From Prunella strophiata (Eukaryota; Chordata; Aves; Passeriformes; Prunellidae), in assembly GCA_036583965.1 (NCBI GenBank), contig JAZBQD010000019.1:2471006-2535005 (forward strand): 64,000 nucleotides of DNA, given 5' to 3'. Position 1 is the stretch's first letter, and every line of letters starts with the position of its first letter. The notes beneath the pieces are model-generated. The model worked only from the letters and a program-made list of their open reading frames with translations, searched no databases and was not told the origin of the DNA. Both the position numbers and the translations under genes were made by a program. Below are positions 10,399 to 23,239 of this stretch, one piece after another.

Positions 10399-12949
10399 AA
10401 TGCAGCCACAACAACCTTGATCTTAAAGACTTTCTTGAGCCCTTGGCACCCCTGGTTGTCCTGGAAATCTGCAGCTGGCACAGGGATGGGTAAGGAATGC
10501 TGCCCTGGTGGGGCTGCTGGTGTGGCCAGAGCCCTTCACCTGCCTGGGTTGCTCTGAGTGCTCCATCTGAGGAGATGACATCAGCTCCTTTCATCCCTTC
10601 CTGCTCTAATTGCTCTGGAGACAGGCATGGAGAGAGCATCCAGCCTGGGAGATGTTTGTCTGTACTGGCCTGGATCTTCCTGCCTTCTCAGATGGAAAAC
10701 TGGGGAAATCTCCATCCTTCAGCTCCCTCTTTTCACCTTCCCTGTGCAGCAGGCAGCTGGCAGTGCCCTGTGCCTCAGAGGGACAGCTGGTGAGGGATCA
10801 CTGAAACTCCAAAGTGCTGCTGACCTGGTGGCACCTGAGCTGCTCTTGCTTAAATTCTCCTTCCAGTGTGGAGGTGGCAGCTCTTGGTTTCCTCCCTTTC
10901 ACAAAGTGCATGCTCCTGCTGTGGAGTGATGTTTCCTGCATGTTTGAGGGGAATACTTTGTCTGCAGCTTTGGCATAACAGATTGATGAGCTGCTTCTGC
11001 TTTTCAGGCATAGAAAACCCCAGGTTTGCCTTGAAGAGAGGGTTCTCTCAGGGCAGCAGATGCAGTTTTTGCTGGGTATTTTACCTGTGGCAAGTGTGTC
11101 ATGGTTCCCTGCAAAGGGCATCCCCCAGAAATCCAGCTTTAGCTGGCCTCTGCTTGGGTAAATCTCCATCCTTCCTCTCCCCCTTTCACCTTCCCTGGGC
11201 AGCAGACACCTGGCAGTGCCCTGTGCCTGAGAGGGACAGCTGGGGAGGGATCACTGAAACTCCAGACTGCTCCATCCCAGAGCTGATGATTCCCATGCTT
11301 CCCAGATGAACAGGTGGCCCTGCTGGGGACCAGCTATTCTAGGAAAGGAGGGGACATGCAGAATTGCAGCCTGTGTTCAGCATGGCATGGAGTGATCTGG
11401 ATATTAATATGAGGGTGGTGAGAGATCCTCATGGACAGTTCCAGCTTCTCCTCTGTGCATTGGAGCTGGGGTTTGCACACTTGGTGCAAGGTGTGATCCC
11501 AAAATAGTCTGTGCTGTGCTCCCATTGTCTCCTGTGGTGAGGAGAGGGATCTGTCTGGGGATGCTCCTGCAGCTGAGCTGGGTTGGGGCAGGGCATGGGT
11601 GTGTCTTGTATCTGCAGAGCCCAAATTCATGTTGTCTTTATGAAGCAAAAAAAAGAATTTGATTCCAGTGGACAACAGGAAGTTCCTGGATCTTTCAGGT
11701 CTGCTGAAAAGCAGCTTGGTTTTGGTCCAGCCTAAGTGTTAGGGTTAAGATCCTGCCCTGTGCAGGATCTGGGAGTGGTCCTTGGATTCATCTGTGGCAT
11801 CTGGGACGTGTCACTTTTCTTCCCTTAGCAGCTGTGACACCTCCAGTGCACCTTCTAAGGGTGAGTGTGGCTCTTGAACACACCCTTAGGGACTCTCTGG
11901 GCTGTGATGTGAGCCAGGAAATCACTTTTATGGGATAAATCCGTCATCACAAACCCCAAAGCCTCCAGCATCACAGAGAGCTTTGGGGTCTGTAGCTCAT
12001 TTCAGCCTCACCTTCTGTCTGATGTGGAGTGCTCGAGGGATCCATGGCTCTGGACAGGCACCTGAGTGTTCCAAACTGCTGTAAAAGACTTGTCCAGGAG
12101 TAAATGTTCCCAGTGCTGCTGCTCTGTGCTGCTGAGACCTCTGTTCCCTGGTTTCATGCTTGATTTCTGGTGCTGGGCTCAGATTTTAAGGAACTGTTCA
12201 GTTTGCAAGGATTGCTGCTCACAGCTTGGCCTGATACACCTGCTGAAGCACAGGGGTGTATTTTTCCTGTTTTTCTGATGAACAGAACTGCTCCTGAGCT
12301 CTCTGTGCTGGATTTTTCACAGCAGAACCCTCTGCCTGAGCTGTCCTTGGGCTCAGAGAGCAGCAGTGCAGGAGGCTCAGAGCTCATCTCAAGGATAAGA
12401 ACCCAGAGACACCCTGTGCACCCTGCTGGTGGCACCTCCTGACCCAGTTCCTGGGAAGGAAAAGCAACCTTCAGATAACTTATCAGCCTTAATAACCAAA
12501 ACCACCACAGCAGTGGTGGCTGCTCCCTTCCTGAAGTTGGAGGAATAACTATCCAGGGGCTAATAAAAGTGTAAGGCTGGAGCTGTGGTCTCCCTCTGCT
12601 TTCCATGGCAGCAGGCCAAGCATGAGGCTCAAATTGCTGTTGCACTCTTAACCCTGACTCAGCTTTGTGTGCCTTCATCCCTGGGGCTGCAGGGGAGGGT
12701 TTGGGAAGAGTGTCCTGCCCAAAACAGCATTTTCCTGTGAGCCAGGGGCACTTCCCTGCTCAGCTGAGGGGCTGTTCTCAGCTGAGAACACCACATTCCC
12801 AGCTGGAATACAAGGCAGGGACCCTGCAGAGCTGGTCAGAGGCTGAGGTTACAGCAGGAGTGCAGATTCCTCAGTGGGTTTCCATGCTGCTGGAATGGGT
12901 GCTGAAGCAGGAGTTTTCCCAGCTGGATGTCACCCATGCCTGTTTTGAC

Positions 12950-13216
12950 AGGATAAGAGGAAACAGCTTCAACTTGTGCCAGGGAATATTTAGATCCTAA
13001 CTGGATGTTAGGAAAAAATTCTTCCCTGAAAGGGTGGTGAGGTGTTGGAGAAGGCTGTTCAGGGCAGTGGTGGAGTCCCCAGCCCTGGAAGTGTTCAAAG
13101 AACTCATGGATGTGGCACTTCAGGGCATGGTTTAGTGGTGGATGTGGTGGTGCTGGATTAATGGTTGGACTTGATGACCTTGGAGGGCTTTTCCAGCCTC
13201 AGTGATTCAGTGATTC
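12950..13216 (+). mobile_element. CR1 LINE 3' fragment in intron 1
   Basis: It contains 'actggatgttaggaaaaaat', 'ccctgaaagggtggtgaggt' and 'ttggacttgatgaccttgga', ending with a 'tgattcagtgattcc' tail. It belongs to the CR1 subfamily with the 'atggttggacttgatgacct' tail. The copy B equivalent is 34518-34785. Confidence 0.88.
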
Positions 13217-14439
13217 CCTGACACTCCCAAAGTGCCTGAATGTCACCCACAGCAAACAAGGGAGGATTCAGGGATATTTCTGTTTAGGAGTCACCACGTG
13301 GCCCTTCCAAGGCCCAGTTTCTTGTAGCTGAGATGGATTTTAGGGCTCAGAGTGGATTGTGCCACACTCCTGTGCTTCTGTGTGCCAGGACAAGGGGACA
13401 GAGAGCATTCCTGAGGCTGGACACCTCCCTGTGCTGAAGAAACCATGTCTCATTCCTCACTAAGTTAAGCTCATCCTCCCTCAGCCTCAGGGAGAGGAGC
13501 CAGGCAGTGGAAGTGGCTCTTGGAAGAGAATCACTGAAGCTGTCCAGTGTCCTTTGAAATGCTTGGAACCACTGCAGTGGCTCAGACAACCCTCAGATCC
13601 TGAAATGTCTCTGGAAGTCCCCTTGGCAGCAGCCTGATTCCTGAAGCTCATGTGCCATTTCTACCTCAGTGCTGGCTTGGAAGCAGGAGCCAAGGAATCC
13701 CACCAGGATAAAAGCTGCCTGAGGAAGCCTGGGAGGAGATGAGGGATCCTTCACTGCTGACAGGGAGGGCTCCTTGTGGAGAAGAGAAAGTGAACCTCCA
13801 CACCTGTGCAGTGATCCCAGGTGGGATCACTCTGGATGTGTCTGTGCCTCTTCCCAGGTTCATTCAAAGTCTCCAATCAGGACAATCAATGAGCTTTGCC
13901 TGTGGCTGAGTGTGACCCCAGCTCTGGGATCCTTCCTGGTGGGGTCTGGAGCTGGAGCTGGGCACAACCCAGTTCCTGAGCAGTGTGAGCACTGGTTCCC
14001 TGTGCCTTTGCAGCAGGAATTCACATCTGAGCTGTGACTTGGGAGTATCTGCACCTTCCTAAACTGTCCCTGCTCCTCTCACGTGGAAATCCAGCATGGC
14101 TGAGGCCCTAAAATAGCCCAAAACATTAGGAAAAGGAGATGTATTTTTGAGGGACTTTAAAGTGCTAAACTCCCTTCTTTTCTTGAAGTCTTCAAGGTGT
14201 GGTGTTAAAGTGCTTGTCACATATGTGGTGTTAAATATGTTTATGGTTGTTGGGAACCTGTATTTGGGCTAGGCTTGTACAAGGAAAAAATACCATTATT
14301 TTGGGTCCAGAGCAAGAGTTGGTGCTAATAAATAATCCAGATTCCTTGGAGATGTCCAGCTGGATTCTGATTTTCCTGTTTATCTCTTGACAAAGTTGAA
14401 AAGAAACCTAAAGTAATCCTATGCAAATCTTTCCTCCAG

Positions 14440-14483
14440 GTCATATTCAAAGTGAAATGTGCAGCTGAATTCAACAAGTACAA
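14440..14483 (+). CDS. GPR137C: GPR137C exon 2 (copy A)
   Basis: This is a 44-nt exon between an acceptor ctccag| and donor |GTAAGT. It encodes VIFKVKCAAEFNKYK across the junction and enters in phase 0 after GAG of exon 1. It corresponds to the first cytosolic-side segment after TM3 in the family. It is identical in length and frame to 36012-36055 in copy B. Confidence 0.9.
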
Positions 14484-15146
14484 GTAAGTGCTGCTGTCCT
14501 GACCTTCCCTTCAAAGCTGGTCCCAGGGGAACTGGCTGGGAATGGGAGGGTCAGGCCCCAAAAGCTGAACAGAACTCTAATTCCATACCTGTGCTCTGAG
14601 AAAGGAGCAGAGCAGGAATGGGAGCTTCAGGGGTGCCAGGGGAGCTCAAGCATCCCAGTTCCTCTGGGTGGACTCTTGGGGTCACTCTGAGCTGTCCCAG
14701 CCCAGGAAAGATCTGCAGAACAAAGCCTGAGCAATGGGTGAGCCCCAGGTTTGTGCAGCCCAGGTGCTTCCCAGGGAAACCCAGGGTGGAAAATGCAAGC
14801 TCCAGTGGCTCTCAATAAAGGAGTTGCAGTGGTTGTGATGACTCATGGCTTATTGACTGGAGTTAATGCAGAGCTGGAGCAACACTTAAAATCTGCAAGA
14901 TAAGAACCTGACTGTCAGAAGATGAGTCTTGTAACTCATGACTGCTTACGCTGCTCATGTGTTATGAGAGCAGCTCCAACAAATCCTCTGCAGCCTTGGG
15001 CTGCCAATACAACCCCTGAAATTTGCTGGAATGCCTGAGCTTCCCAGCAAGCAGAGCCCTGGGAGGCTCTGCTGAGACAGGAGGGAGGTGCAGAATGAAC
15101 CTGGGCTTGTCTCACTGACCATTTTCTCCCCTCACCATCTCTGCAG

Positions 15147-15373
15147 GGTCCTGTTGTACCTGGGCTCCATCCTCACCAGCCTGCTGTTCCTGGTTGTGAA
15201 TTTAACCTGTGCAATGCTGATCCACGGCGAGGTCCCGGAGAAGCAGCTGAGGTGGACGGTCCTGGCCCGGGCTCTGCTCAACGACAGCCTCTTCATCCTC
15301 TGTGCCATCTCCCTGGCCTGCTGCATGTGCAAACTGGGAAAGATGTCCTCAGCCAATGTCTACCTCGAGTCCA
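15147..15373 (+). CDS. GPR137C: GPR137C exon 3 (copy A, 3' boundary damaged)
   Basis: The exon encodes two membrane segments, including [20 protein letters not shown] and [15 protein letters not shown], then [11 protein letters not shown]. The acceptor is ctgcag|GG. At the 3' end copy B reads TCCAAG|GTGGGA, whereas copy A reads TCCAGTGGGA, a loss of two bases spanning the splice junction. This is the first visible error of copy A's noisy zone, so the end coordinate is approximate. Confidence 0.88.
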
Positions 15374-16975
15374 GTGGGAAAATGCCTTGGGATTCCCACT
15401 GGGACTGCTCAGCTGCAATCTGGTGTGCTTCACTCAGGGCATCGCTGGCCTGGTGGCAAATTAGCGCTATTGCTCAAATTCTCCTTCTCAGTGTGGGAGG
15501 TGCAGCTCGTGGATTCCTCCCTTTCAACAAAGTGCATGCTCCTGCTGTGGAAGTGATGTTTCCTCGTTTCCTCTGCTTGAGGGAATCCTTTGTCCTGCAG
15601 CTGGCATAACAATTGATGAGCTGCTTCTGCTTTTCCACAGGTCTAGAAACCCCAGGTTTGCCTGGAAGAGAGGTTCGTCAGGGCACAGATGCAGTTTTTT
15701 TGCTGGGTATTTTGACCTGGGCAAGTGTGTCATGGTTCCCTGCCAAAGGGCATCCCCCAGAAACCAAGCTTTAATCTGGACCTGCTGGGTAGGATGAGAT
15801 GTTCTGGATAGGTGAGAATTTTGGAATGGGAGGAGAAGTTGCTGTAGGTTCCTGTCCCACAGGCAGGAGAGATGAGGTCTGACCAACAGCCTCCTTTCCA
15901 GCAGATAGGAAGTGGGAAACCACAGCAGTGTGGCAGGAGGCTGCCATCAGTGTCCATTTGAGTGCCTGCAAACATCTAGGGAAAACCAGAGCACCTGAGC
16001 GTGCCAGCTGAAGCTGAGGCTTTCTGTAGGAGATGTCCTGGCTTCCTTAAGCAGCAGAGGGCATTGGTGGCTTCCTGGATCCCGGGTGTGTGGGCTGGGT
16101 CTGGGGTCCCTGCCTGCTCAGGTGACAGCTCTCTCGAGGCTGCAGGTTGCATCCAGATCTGCAGTGAGGGCATAGAGGCTGCTCACATCCCTGCTGGCCT
16201 GGGCCTGGTATCCATCTCTGACTGGCCTGGACACTCATTAACGCACCATTGCCCCCATTACAGGAATTTTCCTCTCCTCACATGCTGAGGGCTGGCCCCC
16301 TGGGGGCTGTGGTTCACCGTGCTCCAGGGAAGCCTTCTGCTCTGCACTTGGTACTCACCCTGGCTGTCTTGCTGAAGGTCTCTTCTGCCTCCCTCCCCTG
16401 CCTTGGGGGCATCCTCTGATGTTGGGTTATTGTATTCCTCTAGTAATTGCTGCGAAACATCTGGGGGTGCGCAAAAGGTTACACAGAGGCCCAATAGGTT
16501 TGTCCTGCCCCTTAACTCAATGCACATCAGCAGGGCTTGAGCTGCTTGCCTCCACACCTGAAGGTGGGAAGGTCTTGAGCTGTGGAAGGGTCTGGACTGC
16601 AGCCAGCTCTGGCCTGGGGTCCTTGTGAGCGGAGGAGATTTGCTTCAGCAGCCTTTGTGCCCCTTGTGCTGGCCTGAGCACCACAGGCTCACTTCCTGTG
16701 GCATCAGGATGTGGCTGGCCTCAGGGCTGTCACTTGTTCTGTATGGCACCTTTCTCCTTCTGACTCTCTCAATACACTGTCCTGAGCTCCAGATCTGGGA
16801 AAATAGAGCTGGGATGTGGAGCAGATACCAGTGGGATGAGCTTCCCAGCAGATGTCGCTTACACCACAAAAGCAGCTGAGGTGCTGGGGGGTGTTTACCC
16901 CTCACTGTTACTTGCTTCCCTCCTCAGCAGCATTAAAGGGAGTCAGGGATGGATTTAACAAACCGGTTTGTCCCA

Positions 16976-17240
16976 GCATTCCTGAATGGTTTGAGTTGGA
17001 AGGATCTTAAATCCCATCCAGCCTGTGACCCTTGGCCCCTCCAGGGATCCAGGGTCAGCCACAGCTTCTCTGGGCACCCTGTGCCAGGACCTCAAGCCCC
17101 CTCACAGCCAAGAGTTCACAATCCAATATCCCACCAAAAAAATACCCTGCCCTCCTGTCTGTTTGAAGCCATTCCTTGTCCTGTCCCTCCTTGCCTTGTA
17201 ATGGTCTCCCTCCTCTTTCCTGTGGGCTCCCTTCAGGTAC
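16976..17240 (-). mobile_element. CR1 LINE 3' fragment in intron 3
   Basis: The plus strand shows 'aatggtttgagttggaagga' then 'ccagggatccagggtcagcc' and 'tctctgggcaccctgtgcca', the reverse complement of a CR1 3' end. The copy B equivalent is 38548-38780. A much shorter antisense CR1 tail occurs at about 19110-19203 (copy B about 40675-40772). Confidence 0.8.
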
Positions 17241-17709
17241 TGGGTTCAAGCTCTGGGTCTTTCTGCCCACCCTAATACTTGAGCTTCTTTCTTAGCAAAA
17301 CACGGTGAGCAGGCGGGGTCTGGGTGAACACCTCTGGCAGAATCTGGCTGTGAAGCAGAAGTTGATTATATTCCTGCTGCTTGGTTGTTGGTCTTTGTGA
17401 GATTCGCCAGAGGAAGGCAGGGGCTGAACAGCATCTCCCTGGCCCGCCCCAGTTTGCAGCTGACTGACAAAGTCCTGCCAGGGGGACCTCCAGTGCCTCA
17501 GATCCTTCCCTCTCCCAGGCAGCTCTGGCTGTGGGCTCCTGCAATGACTCATCACATAGAAAGCTCTTAGCCAGCTCCTGAATATTAAGCAACAACATAC
17601 AAATGTTCTGGGTCATTCCTGCCTGCACAGCGCTCATGCATTTAAGGGAATGAGGAAAGAACATCACAGTCTCTGTCATTTAAAACTCCTTTATTTCTTC
17701 CTGTCCTAG

Positions 17710-17856
17710 GGAACATCTGTCCTGCCAGGCTTATTCCGGGTGGGATATGAGTGGCCCTCCTGTATTCCTCATAGGGCTTGCTATAACCTGGTACTGTGGC
17801 CATATCTCCACATGTTCCTGGTCCTTTTAACTTGCTGGACAACCTTTCAATACAAG
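17710..17856 (+). pseudogene. GPR137C: GPR137C exon 4, copy A version with frame-breaking indels
   Basis: This is the counterpart of the clean 150-nt exon at 39271-39420, but 147 nt long and differing by several one- to three-base insertions and deletions, for example around 17731, 17740, 17753, 17770 and 17810-17855. Acceptor and donor remain. The same indel density continues into the surrounding intron, so these breaks look like uncorrected read errors rather than decay of a gene copy. Confidence 0.8.
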
Positions 17857-18346
17857 GTGAGGGTGTGACCCCAAATCCAGAGTCCAAGTGCAAATGCAGT
17901 CACTCTCCTCATCCTGTGAGGGTGACAGGAGGCTCTGGGGGTGTCTGGGTAGCTGATTGCCTTTCTGCTCTGCTTGCTTCTCTCCCCCAGCAAACCTGAG
18001 TCCCCTCTCTCCCCAGCCACTTCTTCAGGAAGGATTCCCCGTTGTGCCTCTTCCCCTTCAGCCTGCCAATCTCTTTTGAGGGAGAGGAGGGACAACACTC
18101 AACGAATAAGAAGAACAGCAATTGCTTATTAATCAGGCCTGGCTGTGTGTGAGGGGGAGTCACTGGTGTTGGCAGCGACTCCCAGTGCCCGGGTGCACCC
18201 TCTGAGCAGAACCCGCTCACCCAAACCAGCATCAGCAGCCATGTGAAGGTCACTGTGCTTGCTTTATGGACTCTGCACTCACCATTTCCAGCTTTTTGGG
18301 GCTCTGTGGTGGCTGGCATGCACGAGCCTCTGCCTTGTGCCCACAG

Positions 18347-18465
18347 GTTGCACGTGGAGGTGACAGCAGGATAACGTGGTGTTTGATGTGGTCTGTTCCC
18401 TGGAGCGGGTGCCAACCACTTTCGTGGGCTGTTTCTTTTCCGCGCTCAGAGCCTGAGCGAACCTG
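18347..18465 (+). pseudogene. GPR137C: GPR137C exon 5, copy A version with indels
   Basis: This is the counterpart of 39908-40030 (123 nt). Copy A has several small indels and has lost one G at the donor (acctg|taggc against acctg|gtaggc). It would not yield a continuous reading frame as assembled. Confidence 0.8.
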
Positions 18466-18557
18466 TAGGCCTGAGCAAGTCCCCCTGTCTGGGAGGATGC
18501 CTGGGATGATTTTAGGGAAGTTGTCCTTCTGGCCTAACTCTTTTCCCTCCTTGGCAG

Positions 18558-18681
18558 ACCCCATCAGGGATTGTCAACAGCCACAGCCTACAGCTCCAGG
18601 GCCTATTTCTTTTCTCGACAATCCCAGGCGCTAACGACACGACGATGACTTGTCACGTCTCGGGGGCTCCAGGGAAGGAGG
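18558..18681 (+). pseudogene. GPR137C: GPR137C exon 6, copy A version with indels
   Basis: This is the counterpart of 40124-40239. Insertions in the stretch encoding [14 protein letters not shown] break the frame in copy A. Acceptor and donor are still recognisable. Confidence 0.8.
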
Positions 18682-19245
18682 GTAAGGAAGGTTGTGCATG
18701 CTGCTCTGCTGGCCCTCTGGGGAAGCACCAGAGCTCCTGGCTTCTGCTCCTAGCCAAAACTTATGGTGGAAGAGGCAGCTTGGCAAGGTAGAGGAGCGCC
18801 GGGAGCCTCTGACCGACTTTTGTCCCTTGTGCAGCTCGCAAGGAGCTGTTTTTATTGAGCAGAAGTGATCAGCTCGAGAGGGTGGATGGTGCCACAGGTG
18901 GTGACTGCAGACGTAGACCTCATCCAGGAGGGCTGGGATCCATTTCAGAGGGCTCTGAAATTATCTCAAGAGGGATTTCTCCACTGGGAGTGAGAGCTGG
19001 TGAAGTTCTGGAAGGGAGCTGGGCAGGAAGTACTGGTGGTGGGGAGAATGGTCAGGTACCTGAGCAAAACTCCTTATGAGGCATCCTGGCAGCCCTGTCA
19101 TCTGTCTTAGTGAATTGTTAGGCTGGAAGGCCTAAAGCCCATCTGTTCCACTTTCCACTATCTCAGGCTGCTCCAAGCCCAGTCCACCCTGGCCTTCAAC
19201 ACACTTCTTTTCCACTTCCACTTCCAAGTCTCGCAAGTCTCTCAC

Positions 19246-19663
19246 TGTTGGAATAAATCAGCTGAGACTCCATTTCCTTTCATTCAGAAAGCAAATTCTT
19301 TTCACCAGAGCTCATGTTTTGTAGAAATATCAGAAGGCACTGTGTTAAACCTAAATGGTCAGATATAGTGAAACTCGTTCACTGGTCAGTAAGTGTTATT
19401 GTGTAATGTCTATGCAATCTTCTCTCTTAATATGTTTACATTTTTCCTTTGTGGATTCTCATGGAACAAATCTTATTATTACACAGGTGTCTTTATTTTT
19501 CACTCCCTCATAATAGATTGTTGTGTTAAAGGAACTTCTGATTCCCAATAGCTCACAGGGGCAACTTTCAAATTGCTTTTTAGCTGCACTTAGAAGAATG
19601 ACAGGCAGCTTGGCATTTGATTTTGTAAGGCCTTGGTTTCTTGTATTCCTTCTACCTATGACA
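19246..19663 (-). mobile_element. LTR of antisense endogenous retrovirus (copy A)
   Basis: Same element as 40802-41225. Read on the minus strand it starts TGTCATAGGT and ends in ...TTCCAACA, the TG...CA form of a retroviral LTR, with an AATAAA poly(A) signal near its 3' end. Immediately outside the TG end, the minus-strand text is GACACAGGGGGAGA, a good polypurine tract, so this is the 3' LTR of a minus-oriented provirus. In copy A the partner LTR is missing because the contig ends first. Confidence 0.75.
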
Positions 19664-21752
19664 TCTCCCCCTGTGTCAATTAATTTTAAAAGAAGGCTCT
19701 TTCCTGATGTTAAAACAGGCTCACTCTTGGAGGGTATTAATCTCATAAGGTTATCACTTGCTTATCTTTATATGGGATACAAGAACGGATTTACAATCAA
19801 CAAGTATCAAATTCATCAGAATGTGTCATTGACACAGGGTTTCACAGCATGAGAAAACAAAATAAAAAATAATGTCCAGTGCCAAATCTTGGGAAATGGA
19901 AATAAATACAAGTATTTTAAAGTCCAATGTTTTGTGACTCAGGAAGAAAGTTCAATTAGCTGGAAGTGTTGATCTTTGGCATCACTGAATGTCCTCCTGG
20001 GTCCTGGTAGCAGGAATAACTGAAGAAGGTTAGTGGGAATCACACTATACTGTTATGATTACATGAGCCTTTTGTTGGCAAATTGCCTCTGTAGTTTGCA
20101 GACACAGCAAGTCTTGGCAGTCCTGCTTCTGTCCCCTGTTCCTGCCCACCAGGGCTGCATGGTGAGTAGGTTATTTCTCTTTTCCACTTGGCCTTGTTTT
20201 TCCCAGATGTGATTGGTGATTGATCTGACACAGGTTGACCACTTCAAACCTGCTCGAAAAACACAAGCACACGCCCTCTCTTGGAGTCATTGAATCAATT
20301 AGTCTTTGCTAATTGCGGCACACTCAATTGGATTAGATCTGATGATTTTTTTCCCCAAATTCTATGGGCAAATATTGCATTATTTAAAATGATTTGTTGT
20401 CTCAATTTCTAATGTGCATATTCATATTAAGCCTTATTTGGATGTTCTTAAGGCACTAAATTCTCCTTCTCTTTTATTTTTTTTTTGTAAATGAGATGCA
20501 TGTCTTTGATATGATCAATGAGAAACATCAAGGGCAAAACAATACATGTAGTGGAACAATGAAACTGACAAACAATCATGAGTAAGTCCGATACCACAAT
20601 TAAGACTACTTTCAATAATACACTTAATTAATAATAACATGTGAAATTAGGTAATTAGAATCTCTGAAATACTGTACCATCAGCCCAGAGTCTGGTGAAC
20701 AGCTGACAACCTCCAATTCAGTGAGGGCTTGGATAATTATTTCCAGATAATAATTTCCCCAACTCACTCTAAAGATAGGTTGCAGCTGTCATAATAATAA
20801 AGGGTCAAATTGCCAAGTCAAAGTGACCTGAATCTAGTTTTTGATGCCGAAACATTGGGGGGGGGTTTTTGACAATTCTCCATCCAGGTAGAGCCAAGGC
20901 CTGGCTACTGCCCAAGCTCCATTGGGAGGGAATTTCCTAAACACATTTTAAAACAAGGCTCTTAAGAATAGCAGTTATGAGTAAAGGCTTTGGTGTTAAA
21001 GACTAATCAAACCATCTAGCAGGTGGATCCTTCAAACTTTCCTTCAGGATAGAGATGCTTCAAACACAGCAAACTGCTGGAGTGCTTTTGTAATAATAAC
21101 TGGGAAAAACCACAGGACTAGCAGTTCAGAGGAGGCTTTCAACAAAGCTCAGATATAATTTCTTGGAAGTCTGAAAAACACTTAAAATTATGAGACAGCA
21201 TTGGGTCAAACCATAGAGCCAGTTCAGGGACTAGCCAGAGAGCTCAGCTGGTCTAAGAGATGCATAAGCAGCTAGAGAACATAAAAGAAGGATCCTGAGA
21301 GGACATGTGCTGTTAGATAATGACACAAAGAGATTTCAAAGCATATAAGAAGCCAGCTATAAATACAGTAATAACATCTTATGAATTATGCCTATTATAA
21401 AATCAGTAAATTCCCATCATATAATCAATATATCAGTGGTAACCCTCTTAGGAAGTTGAGATAATACCTTTCTAAACAGTCATGTACCAAAATGAAACAA
21501 GAAAATACTAAACAGCTTACAATCAGCAGGCAGCCATAATGTAGAATCATCACTGACTCTTCTGTGTTATCTATGGAAGATAAAACAGCAGAGATGGTAA
21601 GAAGCAACACAATCTTTTACAAAATCAAGGGTGAACACACTGTGTCTTGTTTGTCCACAAACAGCTGTTTATCAGTGTTTCATCACAGCGTTTTAGTCTT
21701 ATCTCTTAAAGAAAACAGCTTTATATCTTACAATGTGGAAGGGTAATATTTA

Positions 21753-22240
21753 ACTGTCTTGGATTGCAATGCAAGATGTAACCAGATGTATTCCATCACC
21801 ATCTGTTAAAACCAGGTGGGGCAGTTTTCTTTATCTCTTCCATGACAAATCATCCCTCCAGGGGATCTCTTCTCTTAATGGGCCCTTGAGTGTCCTGCAT
21901 GGCTGATAAAATTCCATCATCCTATTGTGAGAAACTCCACCCAGGGGGAGGAGCCAAGCATTCTTACCTGCATATAATCTGAGTTTGGAGCACCACAGGC
22001 AGGTTTTTCCCACTGCATTCCCGCCAGAGGGAGACCATGCCCCTCCCAGCACCCCCTGGACTTCAGAGGAAAACTCCAGCAGAACCAACGTTTGTCATCA
22101 GGAGGGCTGCAGCCACCATTGATGGGACTGCTGCCACCACCCTGACCCACAGCGTGTCAGGTTGTGTTCTGACTTTTGTTTGCTTCAGCAGTAACATTTT
22201 ATTTGTGAGCTAATTATTTCTAAACTTTAAGGAACTGCTG
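21753..22240 (+). mobile_element. Second LTR-like element (copy A)
   Basis: Same element as 43293-43780. It begins TGTCTTGGATTGCAATGC and contains the 'caggtggggcagtt', 'cacccagggggaggagccaa' and 'gcatataatctgagtttgga' segments I associate with abundant passerine ERVL-type LTRs. The family name is from memory and was not searched. Confidence 0.65.
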
Positions 22241-22326
22241 CAGATAAAAATCAAGGTTATAGGACTTGGTTAAGAAATTAATAGCTGCAAATCATCTTGG
22301 GAGAAGAGGAGAGCTGCAAGTGCAGG

Positions 22327-23239
22327 AGCTGGCTGCCTTCCGAACTATGGAAGAGGGGGACACGCTGAGGCCCTGCCAGCACCTCCCTGCCCCCGTCCCC
22401 CAAACCACGCCCGGTCACGGGCGGGCCCGCCCCCCGGCCCCCGAGTGTGATGAGCTGTCTCTAGTAAGAAACCACTTCTACTGTTTAAGGTGGATTTGGA
22501 TGAGCCCCAGATAAGCCGGGCTGCATGGGTAGATGGAAGCCAAGGTCTGAATTTTCATTCTAGGCTTAAAACTCTCTTTAACCGTCAAACCAAAGCATAT
22601 TAATTGTTGTAGACGTATACATGTCTGCATCAATGCTGGCACCTCCATCCACCATCCTCACGGGAAACCAGCTGTGGGTATACAAATTATCTCTCCTATG
22701 GACGGGGTGGGGGCGGGTGGCAGAGGGGATGGGGGCTGCTTTGGCACACCCACACCTGCTTTAATCCCGTGTGCAGGTGTGGGGTGCCCTGGGCTCTCCC
22801 TGGCGCGTCCCAGCCCGTGCCCATGGGCAGTGGTGGCTTTTCCCCCCGGGCTATGCCCTGGGCTGAGCTCCCTGCTGTCACAAGAGGGGCTGGCCTGAGG
22901 TCAGGCCCCTGCCCTCGGCTTTCGGTGGAGGGTTGACCCTCCCTGTGCCTTACACCAAAGCCCCAGGGGCTGTGTGGCCTTCCAGTCCTCCAGATTTGGT
23001 GGCTGGAGCATCCTCTTGGTTCCCTGCAATAATGGAGCTCCAGCCCCGGCTCCCTTCATGGGCCAGGATGAACTGGAGCGTTTCCTGCCATGCCTGGGGT
23101 TCCTGGGAACAGGACACCCAGCATGCTCCCTGCTGCGGCTCACAGTCCCCCCCAGAGCCCCCCCAGCCGGTCCTCGAGGGTGTCCCCAAAAACCCAGCGA
23201 AGGGGAGAGTGACATCCAGTGTTTTTGGGGAAAAACAGC
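22327..23239. other. Contig-end sequence without counterpart in copy B
   Basis: About 900 bases lie between the last match to copy B and the gap. They are GC-rich in places (for example 'cgggcgggcccgccccccgg' near 22418) and include C/G runs. There is no recognised gene and no match to the sequence following the retrocopy in copy B. It could be a mis-extended contig end, a different haplotype structure, or a chimeric read. Confidence 0.5.

Larger units (their letters stand above)
2327..22326 (+). repeat. Duplicated block, copy A (probable false duplication)
   Basis: This 20-kb block matches 23740-43866 in the same orientation with an offset of about 21.4-21.6 kb. It includes the GPR137C promoter, exons 1-6, every intronic CR1 piece and the intronic LTRs. 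Between about 7.9 and 15.3 kb the two copies differ by only scattered substitutions. From about 15.37 to 20.9 kb copy A carries frequent one- or two-base indels relative to copy B, in exons and introns alike. The right end of similarity is at about 22326, exactly where copy B enters the SF3A3 retrocopy. The simplest reading is a second haplotype contig end left unmerged; a recent true tandem duplication is less likely. Confidence 0.9.
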
